DNA of 64,000 bases from Emcibacter sp. (GCF_963675455.1 NZ_OY776217.1:2590001-2654000); one strand, 5' to 3'. Shown: positions 26,362 to 37,481, numbered from the stretch's first letter. Numbers and translations are program-made. The notes: generated by a model not told the origin, from the letters alone.

Positions 26362-26376
26362 GAACAAAAACAGAAC
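26362..26376 (-). promoter_or_regulatory. LexA (SOS) box, distal
   Basis: GAAC-AAAAACA-GAAC on the plus strand, i.e. GTTC-N7-GTTC on the minus strand. It is 40 bp from the proximal box, in the opposite orientation, and overlaps a -35-like TTGTTC spaced 16 nt from TATAAA. The two boxes bracket the core promoter. Confidence 0.75.
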
Positions 26377-26420
26377 ATTAAAGATAAATATGACAAGTGA
26401 CTCTGACAGGAAAATCTGGA

Positions 26421-27485
26421 TCAGGCTGTTTTTCTGATTTTTTGGGCTAGGTCGAATTCCGTTTTCACGCAATTGCGCCCGGATTTCTTCGCCAGATAGA
26501 GAGCTTCATCCGCGCGGCCTATGATTTCCGGTTTGCGGTCCCCCTGATGGTACCGCGCCACACCGAAGGAAACAGTGATCTTGCCGATACGTTCGCCGGT
26601 GCTTTTTCGTTTCATGGACCGTTGGGAAACAGATTCGCGAATGGCGTCAGCCATTTCGACGGCCTCTTCTATGGTGGTATCGGGAAGCACAACACAGAAT
26701 TCCTCGCCACCAAAGCGGGCAGGGGTGCCCTTTTCACCGACCCGAAGTTTCATGACGTGGGCAACGGCTTTAAGGACCTGATCCCCTACCTGATGGCCCC
26801 AGGTGTCATTGAACTGTTTGAAATGATCGATATCACCGATCAGGAGGCACATTTCCTTCTGATTCTTTTCGCATTCCCTGAAGGCCTGGTCCAGCCGGTC
26901 TTCAAAACACCTGCGGTTGCCGATATTGGTCAGCATATCGGTCTTGTTTTCCTGACGGACCGCCTCCAGGCTGGACTGAAGCTTCTGGATTTCCTGGGAA
27001 GAGGATTTCAGATCTGCTTCCATTTTCTGGCTTCGTTCCTGCATTTTCCGGGTATCAGACAGTATTTCCTTCAGAATGACGCTGATTTCCGATCCACCCT
27101 GCATATTTTCCAGACTGTCCAAATGGTCATTCAGGGACGTGCTGTATTCGGTTGTGCTTTCACCCGATTCTTTAAGAGTTTTGACAATCTTGACCAGTTC
27201 TTTCTGAATCGATTGTCCGGCTTCCTCAACAGCGGTTTGAGACAACTCACTGGAAAAGAATCTCTGATATAAATTTTCGCAAATTTCGGTACTGAATCTT
27301 GTCGCCTTGCCGACAAGACCATTGATGGCGCCACTGAGGGCAAGGTCGGAGCCCGCAGAATGGGTGTACCAGACATGATAGTTCATGGGGGTCGGGACAA
27401 TGTTGTAATCGGACATCAGGTCCAACGCCTTGTCCGATGTTTCCCTGATAAATTCTATATCATCCCTGTCCTGGATAAATGACAT
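26421..27485 (-). CDS. Diguanylate cyclase (GGDEF)
   Basis: 354 residues, soluble. The N-terminal 140 residues are helical and resemble the sensory region of other alphaproteobacterial cyclases (NIVPTPMNYHVWYTH). A coiled coil (about 140-180) leads to the GGDEF domain. Catalytic features are intact: DMLTNIGNRRCFE, GDIDHFKQFNDTWGH with the metal Asp, and RFGGEEF at residues 257-263. The RxxD product-inhibition site is absent. It should make c-di-GMP from two GTP. Transcribed alone, upstream of the SOS-controlled small gene on the same strand but separated by that gene's own promoter. Confidence 0.92.
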   Translation of the reverse strand: MSFIQDRDDIEFIRETSDKALDLMSDYNIVPTPMNYHVWYTHSAGSDLALSGAINGLVGKATRFSTEICENLYQRFFSSELSQTAVEEAGQSIQKELVKIVKTLKESGESTTEYSTSLNDHLDSLENMQGGSEISVILKEILSDTRKMQERSQKMEADLKSSSQEIQKLQSSLEAVRQENKTDMLTNIGNRRCFEDRLDQAFRECEKNQKEMCLLIGDIDHFKQFNDTWGHQVGDQVLKAVAHVMKLRVGEKGTPARFGGEEFCVVLPDTTIEEAVEMADAIRESVSQRSMKRKSTGERIGKITVSFGVARYHQGDRKPEIIGRADEALYLAKKSGRNCVKTEFDLAQKIRKTA

Positions 27486-27624
27486 TCTTTTTTAATCCCA
27501 ACCTAGCTGCTAATTCACAAGTTTATCCGCCCGATAACACATGGATAATCGGTTAATCCTAAAAAATGCCTAAGGATCAGGGTAAATAAACGGTAAAAAT
27601 TAGAACATAAGGCTTTGGGAGTAC

Positions 27625-29058
<1,434 letters not shown>

Positions 29059-29302
29059 GTGGTCGTATAGTCTTTCCGTTTCACTTTGTCTAATCACGGC
29101 GCAGAATAGGCAATTCTGTCAATATGTCAATGATGCAGTGTGCAGGGCAGCATTGAAGGTTGTTTGAAAGTTGTGAATTTAGTAAAATACGTCGAGAATT
29201 TTCTTTGGGAAATTGAGATGAAATGGAAAGCATGCTCCATAATTGCCGCTATCCCAGGACTGTTGGTCGCGTTTTTAAGCTGACTGGTTTTAGAACTGTT
29301 TC

Positions 29303-31273
29303 CTAAATATCCAGTTCCTTCGCCCGTGCCGCATTTTCCTGGATGAACTGGAACCTGAGTTCCGGCTTCTTGCCCATCAGCTGATCGACTTTTTCCGCCG
29401 TTTCCAGACGCCCGCCTTCTGGTACGATAATGCGCAGGAGCGTCCGTTTGCCGTGGGTCATGGTGGTTTCACGAAGCTGGGCCGGCGGCATTTCGCCGAG
29501 GCCTTTAAAGCGGCTGACTTCCACCTTGCCGCGGCCGGAAAACTCGCTGGCCATCAGTTCGTCCTTGTGGGCGTCGTCCCGGGCATAAAGCACCTTGCCG
29601 CCCTGGGCGATGCGATAGAGCGGCGGCTGGGCCAGGTACAGATGGCCGTTTTTGAGGAGCTCCGGCATTTCCTGATAAAAGTAGGTCATCAGCAGGGTGG
29701 CGATATGGGCGCCGTCCACGTCAGCATCGGTCATGATGATGATTTTTTCGTACCGGAGGTCGTCTTCCACATATTTGTCGCCAAAACCGCAGCCCAGCGC
29801 CTGGATGATGTCGGCAATTTCCTGGTTGGCGCGGATTTTGTCGCGGGTGGCGCTGGCCACATTGAGGATTTTACCGCGGATCGGCAGAATCGCCTGGTTT
29901 TTCCGGTTCCGGGCCTGCTTGGCGGAGCCGCCGGCGGAATCACCCTCCACGATGTAAATTTCTGACCCTTCCGCATCATTCTGGGAACAGTCGGCGAGCT
30001 TGCCGGGCAGGCGCAGTTTGCGCTTGTTGGTGGCGGTCTTGCGGTTGACGTCTTTTTCCTGACGGCGGCGCAGGCGTTCCTCAACCCGCTCCAGCGCCCA
30101 GGCCAGAAGATCGTTGGCCATGTCCGGCGCACCGGACAGCCAGTGATCGAAATGGTCGCGCACGGCGTTTTCCACCAGACGGGCGGCTTCCGCCGTAGTC
30201 AGCTTGTCCTTGGTCTGGCCCTGGAACTGGGGGTTTTTGATGAAAACGGAAATCAGCGAACAGGCGGCAACAAAAATATCCTCGCCAGTGATGGCGGCGG
30301 CTTTCTTGTTGCCGATCAGTTCGCCATAAGCCTTGATGCCCTTGAGCAAAGCGGCGCGCAGCCCTGCCTCGTGGGTGCCGCCCTGGGGGGTGGGCACGGT
30401 ATTACAATAGGAACGGGTGCTGCCGTCGCCATATTCCGGCCAGGCAATGGCCCATTCCACATTGCCCATGTTGTCGGCCAGAGGCACCCGGCCGTGGAAA
30501 TTTTCCGTCGTCACCAGGCTGCGTTTTTCCATGCTCTCGGTCAGGTAATCATTGAGCCCGCCGGGGAAGTGCAGGGTATCTTTTTCCGGGGTCTGATCGC
30601 CTTCCACCAGCAGCGAAGGATCGCAGGCCCAGCGGATTTCCACACCGCGAAACAGATAGGCCTTTGATTTGGCGGACTGATAGAGCCGGGCCGGTTTAAG
30701 CTGGGCCTTTTCACCGAAGATTTCCGGGTCCGGATGGAATGTCACCTTGGTGCCGCGCCGGTTCGGGGTGGATCCTAAATTTTCAAGTTTGCCGACCGGA
30801 TGACCGCGGGAAAAATCCTGTTTCCAGACCTGTTTATCGCGGGCGACCTCGACCGACATCTTATCGGACAGGGCGTTAACAACGGAAATGCCAACCCCGT
30901 GCAGGCCACCGGAGGTTTCGTAAGCCTTGCTGTTGAACTTGCCGCCGGAATGAAGTGTGGTCAGGATCACTTCCAGGGCGGACTTGTCCTTGTATTTCGG
31001 GTGCGGGTCGACGGGGATGCCGCGGCCGTTATCGGTGATCGTGACCGACCCGTCGGCGTTCAGGGTCATCTCGATGCGGGTGGCGTGACCGGCCACGGCC
31101 TCGTCCATGGAGTTGTCGAGCACTTCGGCCACAAGATGGTGCAGGGCGCGCTCGTCAGTGCCGCCGATATACATGCCGGGGCGCATGCGGACGGGCTCCA
31201 GGCCCTCCAGTACCTCGATATCCTTGGCAGAATATTCACCGGCTACAGGGGTCGTCTCAAACAGGTCACTCAT
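29303..31273 (-). CDS. parE: DNA topoisomerase IV subunit B
   Basis: 656 residues. ATPase/transducer subunit that works with ParC to decatenate chromosomes. GHKL ATPase motifs: VAEVLDNSMDEAVAG, TITDNGRGIPVD and TSGGLHGVGISVVNALS. The TOPRIM domain has EGDSAGGSAKQARNR and MTDADVDGAHI. The length and the region around the TOPRIM match ParE rather than GyrB, which is longer with an insert. It stands alone; parC is not in the window. About 200 bp on its 3' side (29059-29302) hold no recognised gene. Confidence 0.95.
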   Translation of the reverse strand: MSDLFETTPVAGEYSAKDIEVLEGLEPVRMRPGMYIGGTDERALHHLVAEVLDNSMDEAVAGHATRIEMTLNADGSVTITDNGRGIPVDPHPKYKDKSALEVILTTLHSGGKFNSKAYETSGGLHGVGISVVNALSDKMSVEVARDKQVWKQDFSRGHPVGKLENLGSTPNRRGTKVTFHPDPEIFGEKAQLKPARLYQSAKSKAYLFRGVEIRWACDPSLLVEGDQTPEKDTLHFPGGLNDYLTESMEKRSLVTTENFHGRVPLADNMGNVEWAIAWPEYGDGSTRSYCNTVPTPQGGTHEAGLRAALLKGIKAYGELIGNKKAAAITGEDIFVAACSLISVFIKNPQFQGQTKDKLTTAEAARLVENAVRDHFDHWLSGAPDMANDLLAWALERVEERLRRRQEKDVNRKTATNKRKLRLPGKLADCSQNDAEGSEIYIVEGDSAGGSAKQARNRKNQAILPIRGKILNVASATRDKIRANQEIADIIQALGCGFGDKYVEDDLRYEKIIIMTDADVDGAHIATLLMTYFYQEMPELLKNGHLYLAQPPLYRIAQGGKVLYARDDAHKDELMASEFSGRGKVEVSRFKGLGEMPPAQLRETTMTHGKRTLLRIIVPEGGRLETAEKVDQLMGKKPELRFQFIQENAARAKELDI

Positions 31274-31459
31274 GGTATGATATTGGTCTCAACTGGTTTT
31301 ACGGGCCGATCAGCGGGGACGGCCTGTCATTCTTGATTGCTGTGTCGGCTACACTATAAGCCAAGATTAAAAAGCTTCACAACAAGATATTGTTAGGAAT
31401 TGAAATTAGCCGCCGGGGCAGGCATAATCGACGCCAAGATAAAATAAACCAGAGATATT

Positions 31460-32617
31460 TTGCGCTATACACCACTCAGCCAATTCCTGAAGACACAGTT
31501 GCCCCGCATCCGGCGGGCCGATCTTGTAACTGTGCCCGCAGAAGGGTCGCTGAAACTGGTGCGTGATCTGGCCGGGATCACCTGGCACTGGCGCAAACAG
31601 GCCCTGCTGACAGCCTATCTGCTGCTGATGGGCTTTGCCCTCGGCGTGATCTATATCTATGCGACGGGCAGGGGCCATGAGCCGACGACCACAGCACAGG
31701 CAATAATTCCGGTACAGGAACAACAAGTGGTCACCGTCGAGAAAGTCCTGCCGATTCCCTTCGAGGAAGGACATCAGCAAACCGAAGTGGTGGTCAGCCT
31801 GCCCGATCTGGAGGTGGCGCCAAGCTTCCCCCGCACCGAAACCCGGCTGCCCGAAAGCCCGCCGCTGTGGAAGGCCAATGCGGTCGCTGTGGGCGGCTTG
31901 ATCCCGGGGCAGCCGCAAATCTCCATCGTCATTGACGACCTGGGTATTTTGAAAGACAACACCCGGCGCCTGATCAATATGCAGCCGGGCCTGACCCTGT
32001 CGTTCCTGCCATATGCCACCGACCTTGAGCCGCAGACCGATCTCGCCCGCCGCAAAGGGCATGAACTGATGCTGCATCTGCCCATGCAGCCGCGGGGCGA
32101 TGCCTTGCCCGGCCCCCATGCCCTGAAGGCGGATCTCGGACAAGAGGAACTGCTTGGCCAGATCCTGTGGAATCTGGACCGGTTTGACGGTTATGTCGGC
32201 ATCAATAATCACATGGGCAGCGCCTTTACCGAGGATTATGACGGTATCAGCCAGCTGTTGTCGGTGGTGCGGGAGAGGGGGCTGCTGGTGCTGGACAGCA
32301 AGACCACCAACAATTCCGTGCTGGCCGGACTTGCCGAGCAGAAGGATATTCCCCATGCGGTGCGGGATGTGTTCCTGGATAATACGCAGGATGTGGATTA
32401 TATCCTGGGTCAACTGGATAAATTGGAAGAATATGCCCGGCGTCACGGCTCAGCCGTCGCCATCGGCCATCCCTATGACGAGACCATCGCGGCGCTGGAA
32501 CTCTGGCTGCCAAAGCTCAGGGAAAAGGGCATTACCCTGGTGCCGCTGAGCCATATCGTCGAGGGCAAATACCGCAAGACCATGATCGCCCAGGGCGGCA
32601 TGGATCAGGCGGAGTAA
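31460..32617 (+). CDS. Divergent polysaccharide deacetylase family protein (YibQ/DUF610)
   Basis: 385 residues starting at a TTG at 31460. One transmembrane helix (about 50-68, ALLTAYLLLMGFALGVIYIY) precedes a linker and a periplasmic NodB-like domain (about 150-380). Family motifs are SIVIDDLG, LSFLPYA, HELMLHLPMQP, GINNHMGSAFTED and AIGHPYDETI. The metal-ligand pattern is altered from classical NodB enzymes, hence 'divergent', and the substrate is unknown. It converges on trpE with a 24-bp gap. Confidence 0.9.
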   Translation: MRYTPLSQFLKTQLPRIRRADLVTVPAEGSLKLVRDLAGITWHWRKQALLTAYLLLMGFALGVIYIYATGRGHEPTTTAQAIIPVQEQQVVTVEKVLPIPFEEGHQQTEVVVSLPDLEVAPSFPRTETRLPESPPLWKANAVAVGGLIPGQPQISIVIDDLGILKDNTRRLINMQPGLTLSFLPYATDLEPQTDLARRKGHELMLHLPMQPRGDALPGPHALKADLGQEELLGQILWNLDRFDGYVGINNHMGSAFTEDYDGISQLLSVVRERGLLVLDSKTTNNSVLAGLAEQKDIPHAVRDVFLDNTQDVDYILGQLDKLEEYARRHGSAVAIGHPYDETIAALELWLPKLREKGITLVPLSHIVEGKYRKTMIAQGGMDQAE

Positions 32618-32641
32618 AATTCCGAAATCAGTGGGTGGTTT

Positions 32642-34168
32642 TTACTGGCCGCGCTCGGCCTGGCCGGCGAAGTTGATGGCTTCCTCGGCCGCGCGGAACA
32701 GGGCCCGGGCTTTATGCTCACATTCGGCATATTCGCTGTCCGGGTCGCTGTCGGCGACAATGCCGGCCCCGGCCTGCACATACATGATGCCGTCACGGAC
32801 GATGGCCGTCCTGAGCACAATACAGGTGTCCATGCTGCCGTCGACGGAGAAATATCCCACACCCCCGGCATAGATGCCGCGTTTCTCCACCTCGAGCTCG
32901 TCAATGATTTCCATGGCCCGGACCTTTGGCGCGCCACTGACGGTGCCGGCCGGGAAGCCAGCGGCCAGAGCCTTGAGGGCGTCATATTCCGGGCTGATTT
33001 CCCCGCGCACGTCGGAGACGATATGCATCACATGGGAATAATACTCGATGATCATCCTTTGCGTGACCTCGACCGTGCCGACCTTGCTGACCCGGCCCAC
33101 GTCATTACGACCCAGGTCCAGCAGCATCAGGTGCTCGGCAAGTTCCTTGGGATCACTGAGCAGGCTTTCGGCATTCTGTTTGTCTTCGAGCGCCGTTTTG
33201 CCGCGCGGGCGGGTGCCGGCGATGGGGCGCACGGTCACTTCATTGTCGCGCAGGCGCACCAGGATTTCAGGGCTTGAGCCGATGACAGCAAAATCGCCGA
33301 ACTTCAGGTAATAAAGAAACGGCGAGGGGTTGGTTCTTCTCAGCGCCCGGTAGAGCGCGAAAGGCGGCAGGTCAAAGGGACAGGAAAAGCGTTGTGACAG
33401 CACCACCTGGAAGATGTCGCCGGCGCGGATATATTCCTTGGCCTTTTCGACCATTTCCTTATAGCGTTCCTTGCCGGTGTTGGAGACGGGGTCCTCAAGT
33501 TCCAGATCTTCCTGCAATGACTGGCGGGATATCTGCAACGGGCGCTCCAGCGCTTCCTCGATGGCGGCAAGCCGTTCCCCGGCCCGCAGGTATGCTGTTT
33601 TGGCGTCCACATTGTCTTCGGGGCGCACCGGTGTGACAATGGTCAGCAGGTCAGTGACCGCGTCAAAGACCACCATGATGGTCGGGCGCACGAAAATACT
33701 GTCGGGAAACCCGAGGGCGTCGGGATTGGGTTCGGGCAGCTTTTCCATCAGCCGCACCATGTCATATCCCATATAGCCGATCAGGCCGGCAGCTGATGGC
33801 GGCATGCCTTCCGGCAGGTCCATTTTTGATTCTTCGAACAAATCGCGCAGGCTGTCGAGTGAACCTTTGATCAGGGTTTCAAAAGCGTCGTCATCCTGTC
33901 TGCGGGTCAGGGCCTGGCGGTTGATTTCCGCCTTGTCGCCACGGCAGCGCCAGATGATGTCCGGTTTCAGGCCAATGAAAGTGTAACGGCCGCGAATGGC
34001 GCCGCCCTCAACGGATTCCAGCAGGCTGCCGAACGGTTCGTCGCTGGCCAGCTTGACAAAGGCGGAGACCGGCGTTTCCAGATCAGCCACTTGGGTCGAC
34101 CAGACAAGCTGGGGGTTTCCGGCCTCATAGGCTGCCTGGAATGTTTCGAAATCCGGTGAGACAGGCAT
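32642..34168 (-). CDS. trpE: Anthranilate synthase component I
   Basis: 508 residues. It converts chorismate to anthranilate using ammonia from TrpG. Seen: the N-terminal feedback motif LLESVEGG, LIGYMGYDMVRL, and the chorismate-binding core (FQVVLSQRFS, GSSPEILVRL, RPIAGTRPRGK, ELAEHLMLLDLGRNDVGRVSK, GTVSGAPKVRAMEIIDELE). It lies 18 bp downstream of ppiD. The usual downstream trpG-trpD-trpC genes are not here, because the next gene is convergent. Confidence 0.97.
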   Translation of the reverse strand: MPVSPDFETFQAAYEAGNPQLVWSTQVADLETPVSAFVKLASDEPFGSLLESVEGGAIRGRYTFIGLKPDIIWRCRGDKAEINRQALTRRQDDDAFETLIKGSLDSLRDLFEESKMDLPEGMPPSAAGLIGYMGYDMVRLMEKLPEPNPDALGFPDSIFVRPTIMVVFDAVTDLLTIVTPVRPEDNVDAKTAYLRAGERLAAIEEALERPLQISRQSLQEDLELEDPVSNTGKERYKEMVEKAKEYIRAGDIFQVVLSQRFSCPFDLPPFALYRALRRTNPSPFLYYLKFGDFAVIGSSPEILVRLRDNEVTVRPIAGTRPRGKTALEDKQNAESLLSDPKELAEHLMLLDLGRNDVGRVSKVGTVEVTQRMIIEYYSHVMHIVSDVRGEISPEYDALKALAAGFPAGTVSGAPKVRAMEIIDELEVEKRGIYAGGVGYFSVDGSMDTCIVLRTAIVRDGIMYVQAGAGIVADSDPDSEYAECEHKARALFRAAEEAINFAGQAERGQ

Positions 34169-34186
34169 ATACCGTCCTTGTTGTTA

Positions 34187-36097
34187 TTATTCGCCGGCGC
34201 TTGACATCTGGTCGAGGACTGCTTTCACAACCCGGTCATTGACCTGAACGGGCAGGGCCTCGGTCAGATAATTGCGATAGGCGCTGAGGATCTCATTCTG
34301 ATAGACCCGTGACATGGCACCCTGCAGCTCCGGTACATTTTCCGGGACAGTTTCCGGCATGGTTTTGGATTTAATCTGCAACAGGACAAAGCCATTCTGG
34401 TCGGCCGCCCGGCTGGAAGTAATCTCGCCGGTTTTGGCGGTGAAGATGGCTTCCATCACCTGGGCTGAAACCTTGCCGGTGCGGTCATCGCGGGAGACGG
34501 TCACCGTGTTGATGGTGGCGCCTTCAATTTCTTTTGCCAGCACCGCCAGCAGTTTGCCTTCGCCTGACTGTTCGACGATAGAGTTGGCCATGGCTTCGGC
34601 CTTGTTGAGCTTTTCATCATAGGTCCATGAGGTTCTGACAGCCTGGGAAACTTCGTCAAAGGGGCGAAGGTGTTCATCAACGATATCGTTAACGGCAACG
34701 GCATAGAATGAGTCTTCGCCCGCCTCATCCAGAGTCGGATCGTCACTGGGGTCAATCTCAAAAGCGCGGGACAACAGCGACGGCACTCCGGGCAGTCCTT
34801 CGGCCATCTTGCCGTCTGGTGAAAAACCGTTGCGGTCGGTGAGGGCGCTGGTTTTCAGTTCCAGTCCAAGATTGTCGGAAATTTCCTGCAGGCGGGCGCC
34901 GCCGGCGAGTTCGTCTTCCACCTTGTTGGTCATGTCATAAACATGATCCATGGCTTTCTGATGCTTGAGTTCCTTTTCCAGCTCGGGGCGGACTTCCACG
35001 AAACTCCTGGCACTTCCCGCCTCAATGGCAATGACATTGAAAATGTACCAGCCGAAGTCTGTTTCGACCGGCTCCGTCACACCTTCACCAGCCAGGCTGA
35101 ATACTGCCGCAGCAGCAGCTTCGCCATAGACATCTTCCAGGTCAGCCGGGGACTGGTTCCCGATGTTGGAATCTTCGAGGGTCTGGTCGCTGTGCTTTTC
35201 CACCACATCAAGGAAGTTCATGCCTGCTTTCAGATCGGCAACGGCCGCGTCGGCTTCTTCCCTGCTGTTGAGGATCAATTGCTGCAGGGTCCGCTTCTCG
35301 GGGATCGTGTAGGTGTCCTTGCGTTCCTCATAAAGGTCAAGAACGTCCTGTTCATCCAGCTGGATGGCATCGGTAAACTGGTCAGGGGAAATGATAATAT
35401 AGCTGAGGGACCTATATTCGGGCGCCATATAGCGGGATGAATGCGCCTCGTAATAAGCTTTCAGGGTTTCATCGTCTGCCGCCGGAATGCCTGTGATGTC
35501 GGTGGCCCGGATGGTCACCACATCGGCGGTCCGGCTTTCGCGTTCAAATTTGTAAATGGTTTCCAGTGCGGCGCGCGGCACCTGGATGTTGGAGACAAGG
35601 CTGGTGACAAAATCCTGACGGACAAGATCTTCGCGCAAAACTTCCTCAAACTGTTTCGATGTAAATCCCTGGCTCTGGGCGATACGTTCAAAGGTAAAGC
35701 GGTCGAAGATACCGAGGTCATTCTGGAAGGTTGTCTGGGATATGATGTAATCGCGCAGCCGTTCGTCCGAAATTCTGATTCCGACCTGACGACCCGCTTC
35801 ATAAAAGGCTTTCTGGTTTACCTGGGTCTGTAGCACCTGATTGGCCAGTCCCATGCGGATCGCCAGCTCCTGTGTCAGTTCGCCATTGTAATTCTGTTGT
35901 TCCCGGTATAGGCGGGCCTGGAACTGACGGGCGAAATCCTGTGCGGTAACTTTGTCTTCTCCGATGACGGCGACATTGTTTCCTCCCTTGACAAAGACGT
36001 CACGCCCGATACCCCAGAGGGCAAAGCTGGCCACAAGAACACCAAGCAGGGCAAGAGTGAAGAAGGATGATAGTCCGCTGCGGAAAAAATTTAACAT
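34187..36097 (-). CDS. ppiD: Membrane-anchored periplasmic peptidyl-prolyl isomerase (PpiD/SurA type)
   Basis: 636 residues from the ATG at 36097 (MLNFFRSGLSS); a further-upstream start adds 26 residues with no family support. One N-terminal transmembrane helix (about 12-32) precedes a SurA_N-like chaperone region (about 35-190), a parvulin domain (about 255-360, IPEKRTLQQLIL and GWYIFNV) and a second C-terminal chaperone-like part. It should help fold outer-membrane and secreted proteins at the Sec exit. The ppiD-trpE pairing next to a divergent tpiA is a common alphaproteobacterial arrangement. Confidence 0.9.
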   Translation of the reverse strand: MLNFFRSGLSSFFTLALLGVLVASFALWGIGRDVFVKGGNNVAVIGEDKVTAQDFARQFQARLYREQQNYNGELTQELAIRMGLANQVLQTQVNQKAFYEAGRQVGIRISDERLRDYIISQTTFQNDLGIFDRFTFERIAQSQGFTSKQFEEVLREDLVRQDFVTSLVSNIQVPRAALETIYKFERESRTADVVTIRATDITGIPAADDETLKAYYEAHSSRYMAPEYRSLSYIIISPDQFTDAIQLDEQDVLDLYEERKDTYTIPEKRTLQQLILNSREEADAAVADLKAGMNFLDVVEKHSDQTLEDSNIGNQSPADLEDVYGEAAAAAVFSLAGEGVTEPVETDFGWYIFNVIAIEAGSARSFVEVRPELEKELKHQKAMDHVYDMTNKVEDELAGGARLQEISDNLGLELKTSALTDRNGFSPDGKMAEGLPGVPSLLSRAFEIDPSDDPTLDEAGEDSFYAVAVNDIVDEHLRPFDEVSQAVRTSWTYDEKLNKAEAMANSIVEQSGEGKLLAVLAKEIEGATINTVTVSRDDRTGKVSAQVMEAIFTAKTGEITSSRAADQNGFVLLQIKSKTMPETVPENVPELQGAMSRVYQNEILSAYRNYLTEALPVQVNDRVVKAVLDQMSSAGE

Positions 36098-36311
36098 TAA
36101 ATCTGAACCTGTAATGATTGATTGTTTATTTATTTCCCCGGTACCGATACTTCCCCGCCCGGAAATTTGGGGCATGATAATAAGCTACCCCCCTGTTCGC
36201 AACAGGAAAGAGCAGCCAGTAGAGGCTTTTTCTTGAAAGGAAGTGGAAATGACGAAGCATTTCTGTTAGGGAACGTGAGTTCATGAGATAAAAAGGAAGG
36301 AAAATCACCCC

Positions 36312-37061
36312 ATGGCCACCCCGAAAGCTCTTGTTGCCGGTAACTGGAAAATGAACGGCGTTACCGAGAATCTTGTCGAGATCGAAAAATTGAATGATCT
36401 GCTCGGGCAGGGGGCTCCCGGCTGTGATGTGCTGATATGTCCGCCCTTCACATTAATACATCAGTCCATGCAGGTGGCCGGAGATCATGTGGAGATTGGC
36501 GCACAGGATTGTCATGCCAATATCGCAGGGGCTCATACCGGTGACATTTCAGCTGCCATGCTCACGGATCAGGGATGTAAATATGTTATCGTCGCCCATT
36601 CGGAACGACGCACGGATCACGGCGAGACTAATGAGATGGTCCGCGGCAAGGCGGATGCAGCCCAGAAAGAGGGCCTGACGGCCATTATCTGTGTTGGTGA
36701 AACCGAGGCGGAACGGGATGCCGGCGACGCCCTTCCGGTGGTCACCTCCCAGGTTCGGGAGTCCATTCCCGCGGAGGCAGTGGTTGCCAACACAGTTGTG
36801 GCCTACGAACCGGTATGGGCGATCGGAACAGGCAGGACCCCGACCACGGCGGACGTGGCCGAGGTACATGCCGCCGTTCGCGAGGTGTTGATCGAACGTT
36901 TTGGCACCGAAGGCGCGAACGTGCGCATCTTGTACGGTGGTTCGGTAAAACCGGAAAATGCACGCGAACTGATGTCCGTAGACAATGTAAACGGAGCACT
37001 GGTAGGCGGTGCAAGCCTGAAGGCCGACAGCTTTTATGGCATTATTCAGGCTTATGATTGA
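36312..37061 (+). CDS. tpiA: Triose-phosphate isomerase
   Basis: 249 residues with all signatures: AGNWKMNG (Lys), VAHSERR (catalytic His), VAYEPVWAIGTGR (catalytic Glu, loop 6) and ILYGGSVKPEN. It interconverts DHAP and glyceraldehyde 3-phosphate. It is the first of four plus-strand genes, tpiA-secG-pyrG-eno, but a hairpin separates it from secG. Confidence 0.98.
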   Translation: MATPKALVAGNWKMNGVTENLVEIEKLNDLLGQGAPGCDVLICPPFTLIHQSMQVAGDHVEIGAQDCHANIAGAHTGDISAAMLTDQGCKYVIVAHSERRTDHGETNEMVRGKADAAQKEGLTAIICVGETEAERDAGDALPVVTSQVRESIPAEAVVANTVVAYEPVWAIGTGRTPTTADVAEVHAAVREVLIERFGTEGANVRILYGGSVKPENARELMSVDNVNGALVGGASLKADSFYGIIQAYD

Positions 37062-37070
37062 TCGCGCAGG

Positions 37071-37100
37071 GCAGTTGGCAAAAAAAAACTAGCCAACTGC
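37071..37100 (+). repeat. 9-bp hairpin with A-rich loop between tpiA and secG
   Basis: GCAGTTGGC (37071-37079) and GCCAACTGC (37092-37100) can form a perfect 9-bp stem with a 12-nt loop of nine A residues plus CTA. No U-tract follows on the plus strand, so it is not a classic terminator. It may mark the mRNA end or be a processing site. Confidence 0.5.
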
Positions 37101-37163
37101 TATGCTTTGGAGTAAAAGCCGTCTGGTATTTAAATATCAGCTTTAAAGAAAAAGAGTTTTAAA

Positions 37164-37481
37164 ATGCAAGAAGTCATTCTTGTTATACATCTGATGTTGG
37201 CGCTTGCCCTGGTCGTTGTTATTCTGTTGCAGCAATCTGAAGGCGGGGCGCTGGGTATCGGTGGGGGACCTACCGGGTTGATTTCCAGTCGGGGTGCGGC
37301 TAATCTGTTATCCCGAACAACGGCAATTTTGGCGACAGGTTTTTTCGTCACTAGTCTCGTTCTAGCTATTATGGCCAAAGAGGATGTCGGAACAGATTCT
37401 GTCCTTGATAAACCGGTCGAACAAAGCACAGAGCAGCCTGAGGAAGAAATCAAGATCCCTGAAGTGCCTGTTTCAGAGTAA
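37164..37481 (+). CDS. secG: Preprotein translocase subunit SecG
   Basis: 105 residues with two transmembrane helices (about 4-22 and 52-70) and the SecG signature VILLQQSEGGALGIGGG between them. An acidic tail follows. SecG helps SecYE-SecA protein export. It lies upstream of pyrG by 62 bp, the usual order secG-pyrG-eno in this class. Confidence 0.95.
   Translation: MQEVILVIHLMLALALVVVILLQQSEGGALGIGGGPTGLISSRGAANLLSRTTAILATGFFVTSLVLAIMAKEDVGTDSVLDKPVEQSTEQPEEEIKIPEVPVSE

Noticed and set aside
29218..29283. 21-residue hydrophobic plus-strand ORF between rhlE and parE (MKWKACSIIAAI...)
   Set aside because: It resembles a tiny membrane peptide, but the Shine-Dalgarno is weak and no promoter or antisense RNA was recognised; chance is likely.
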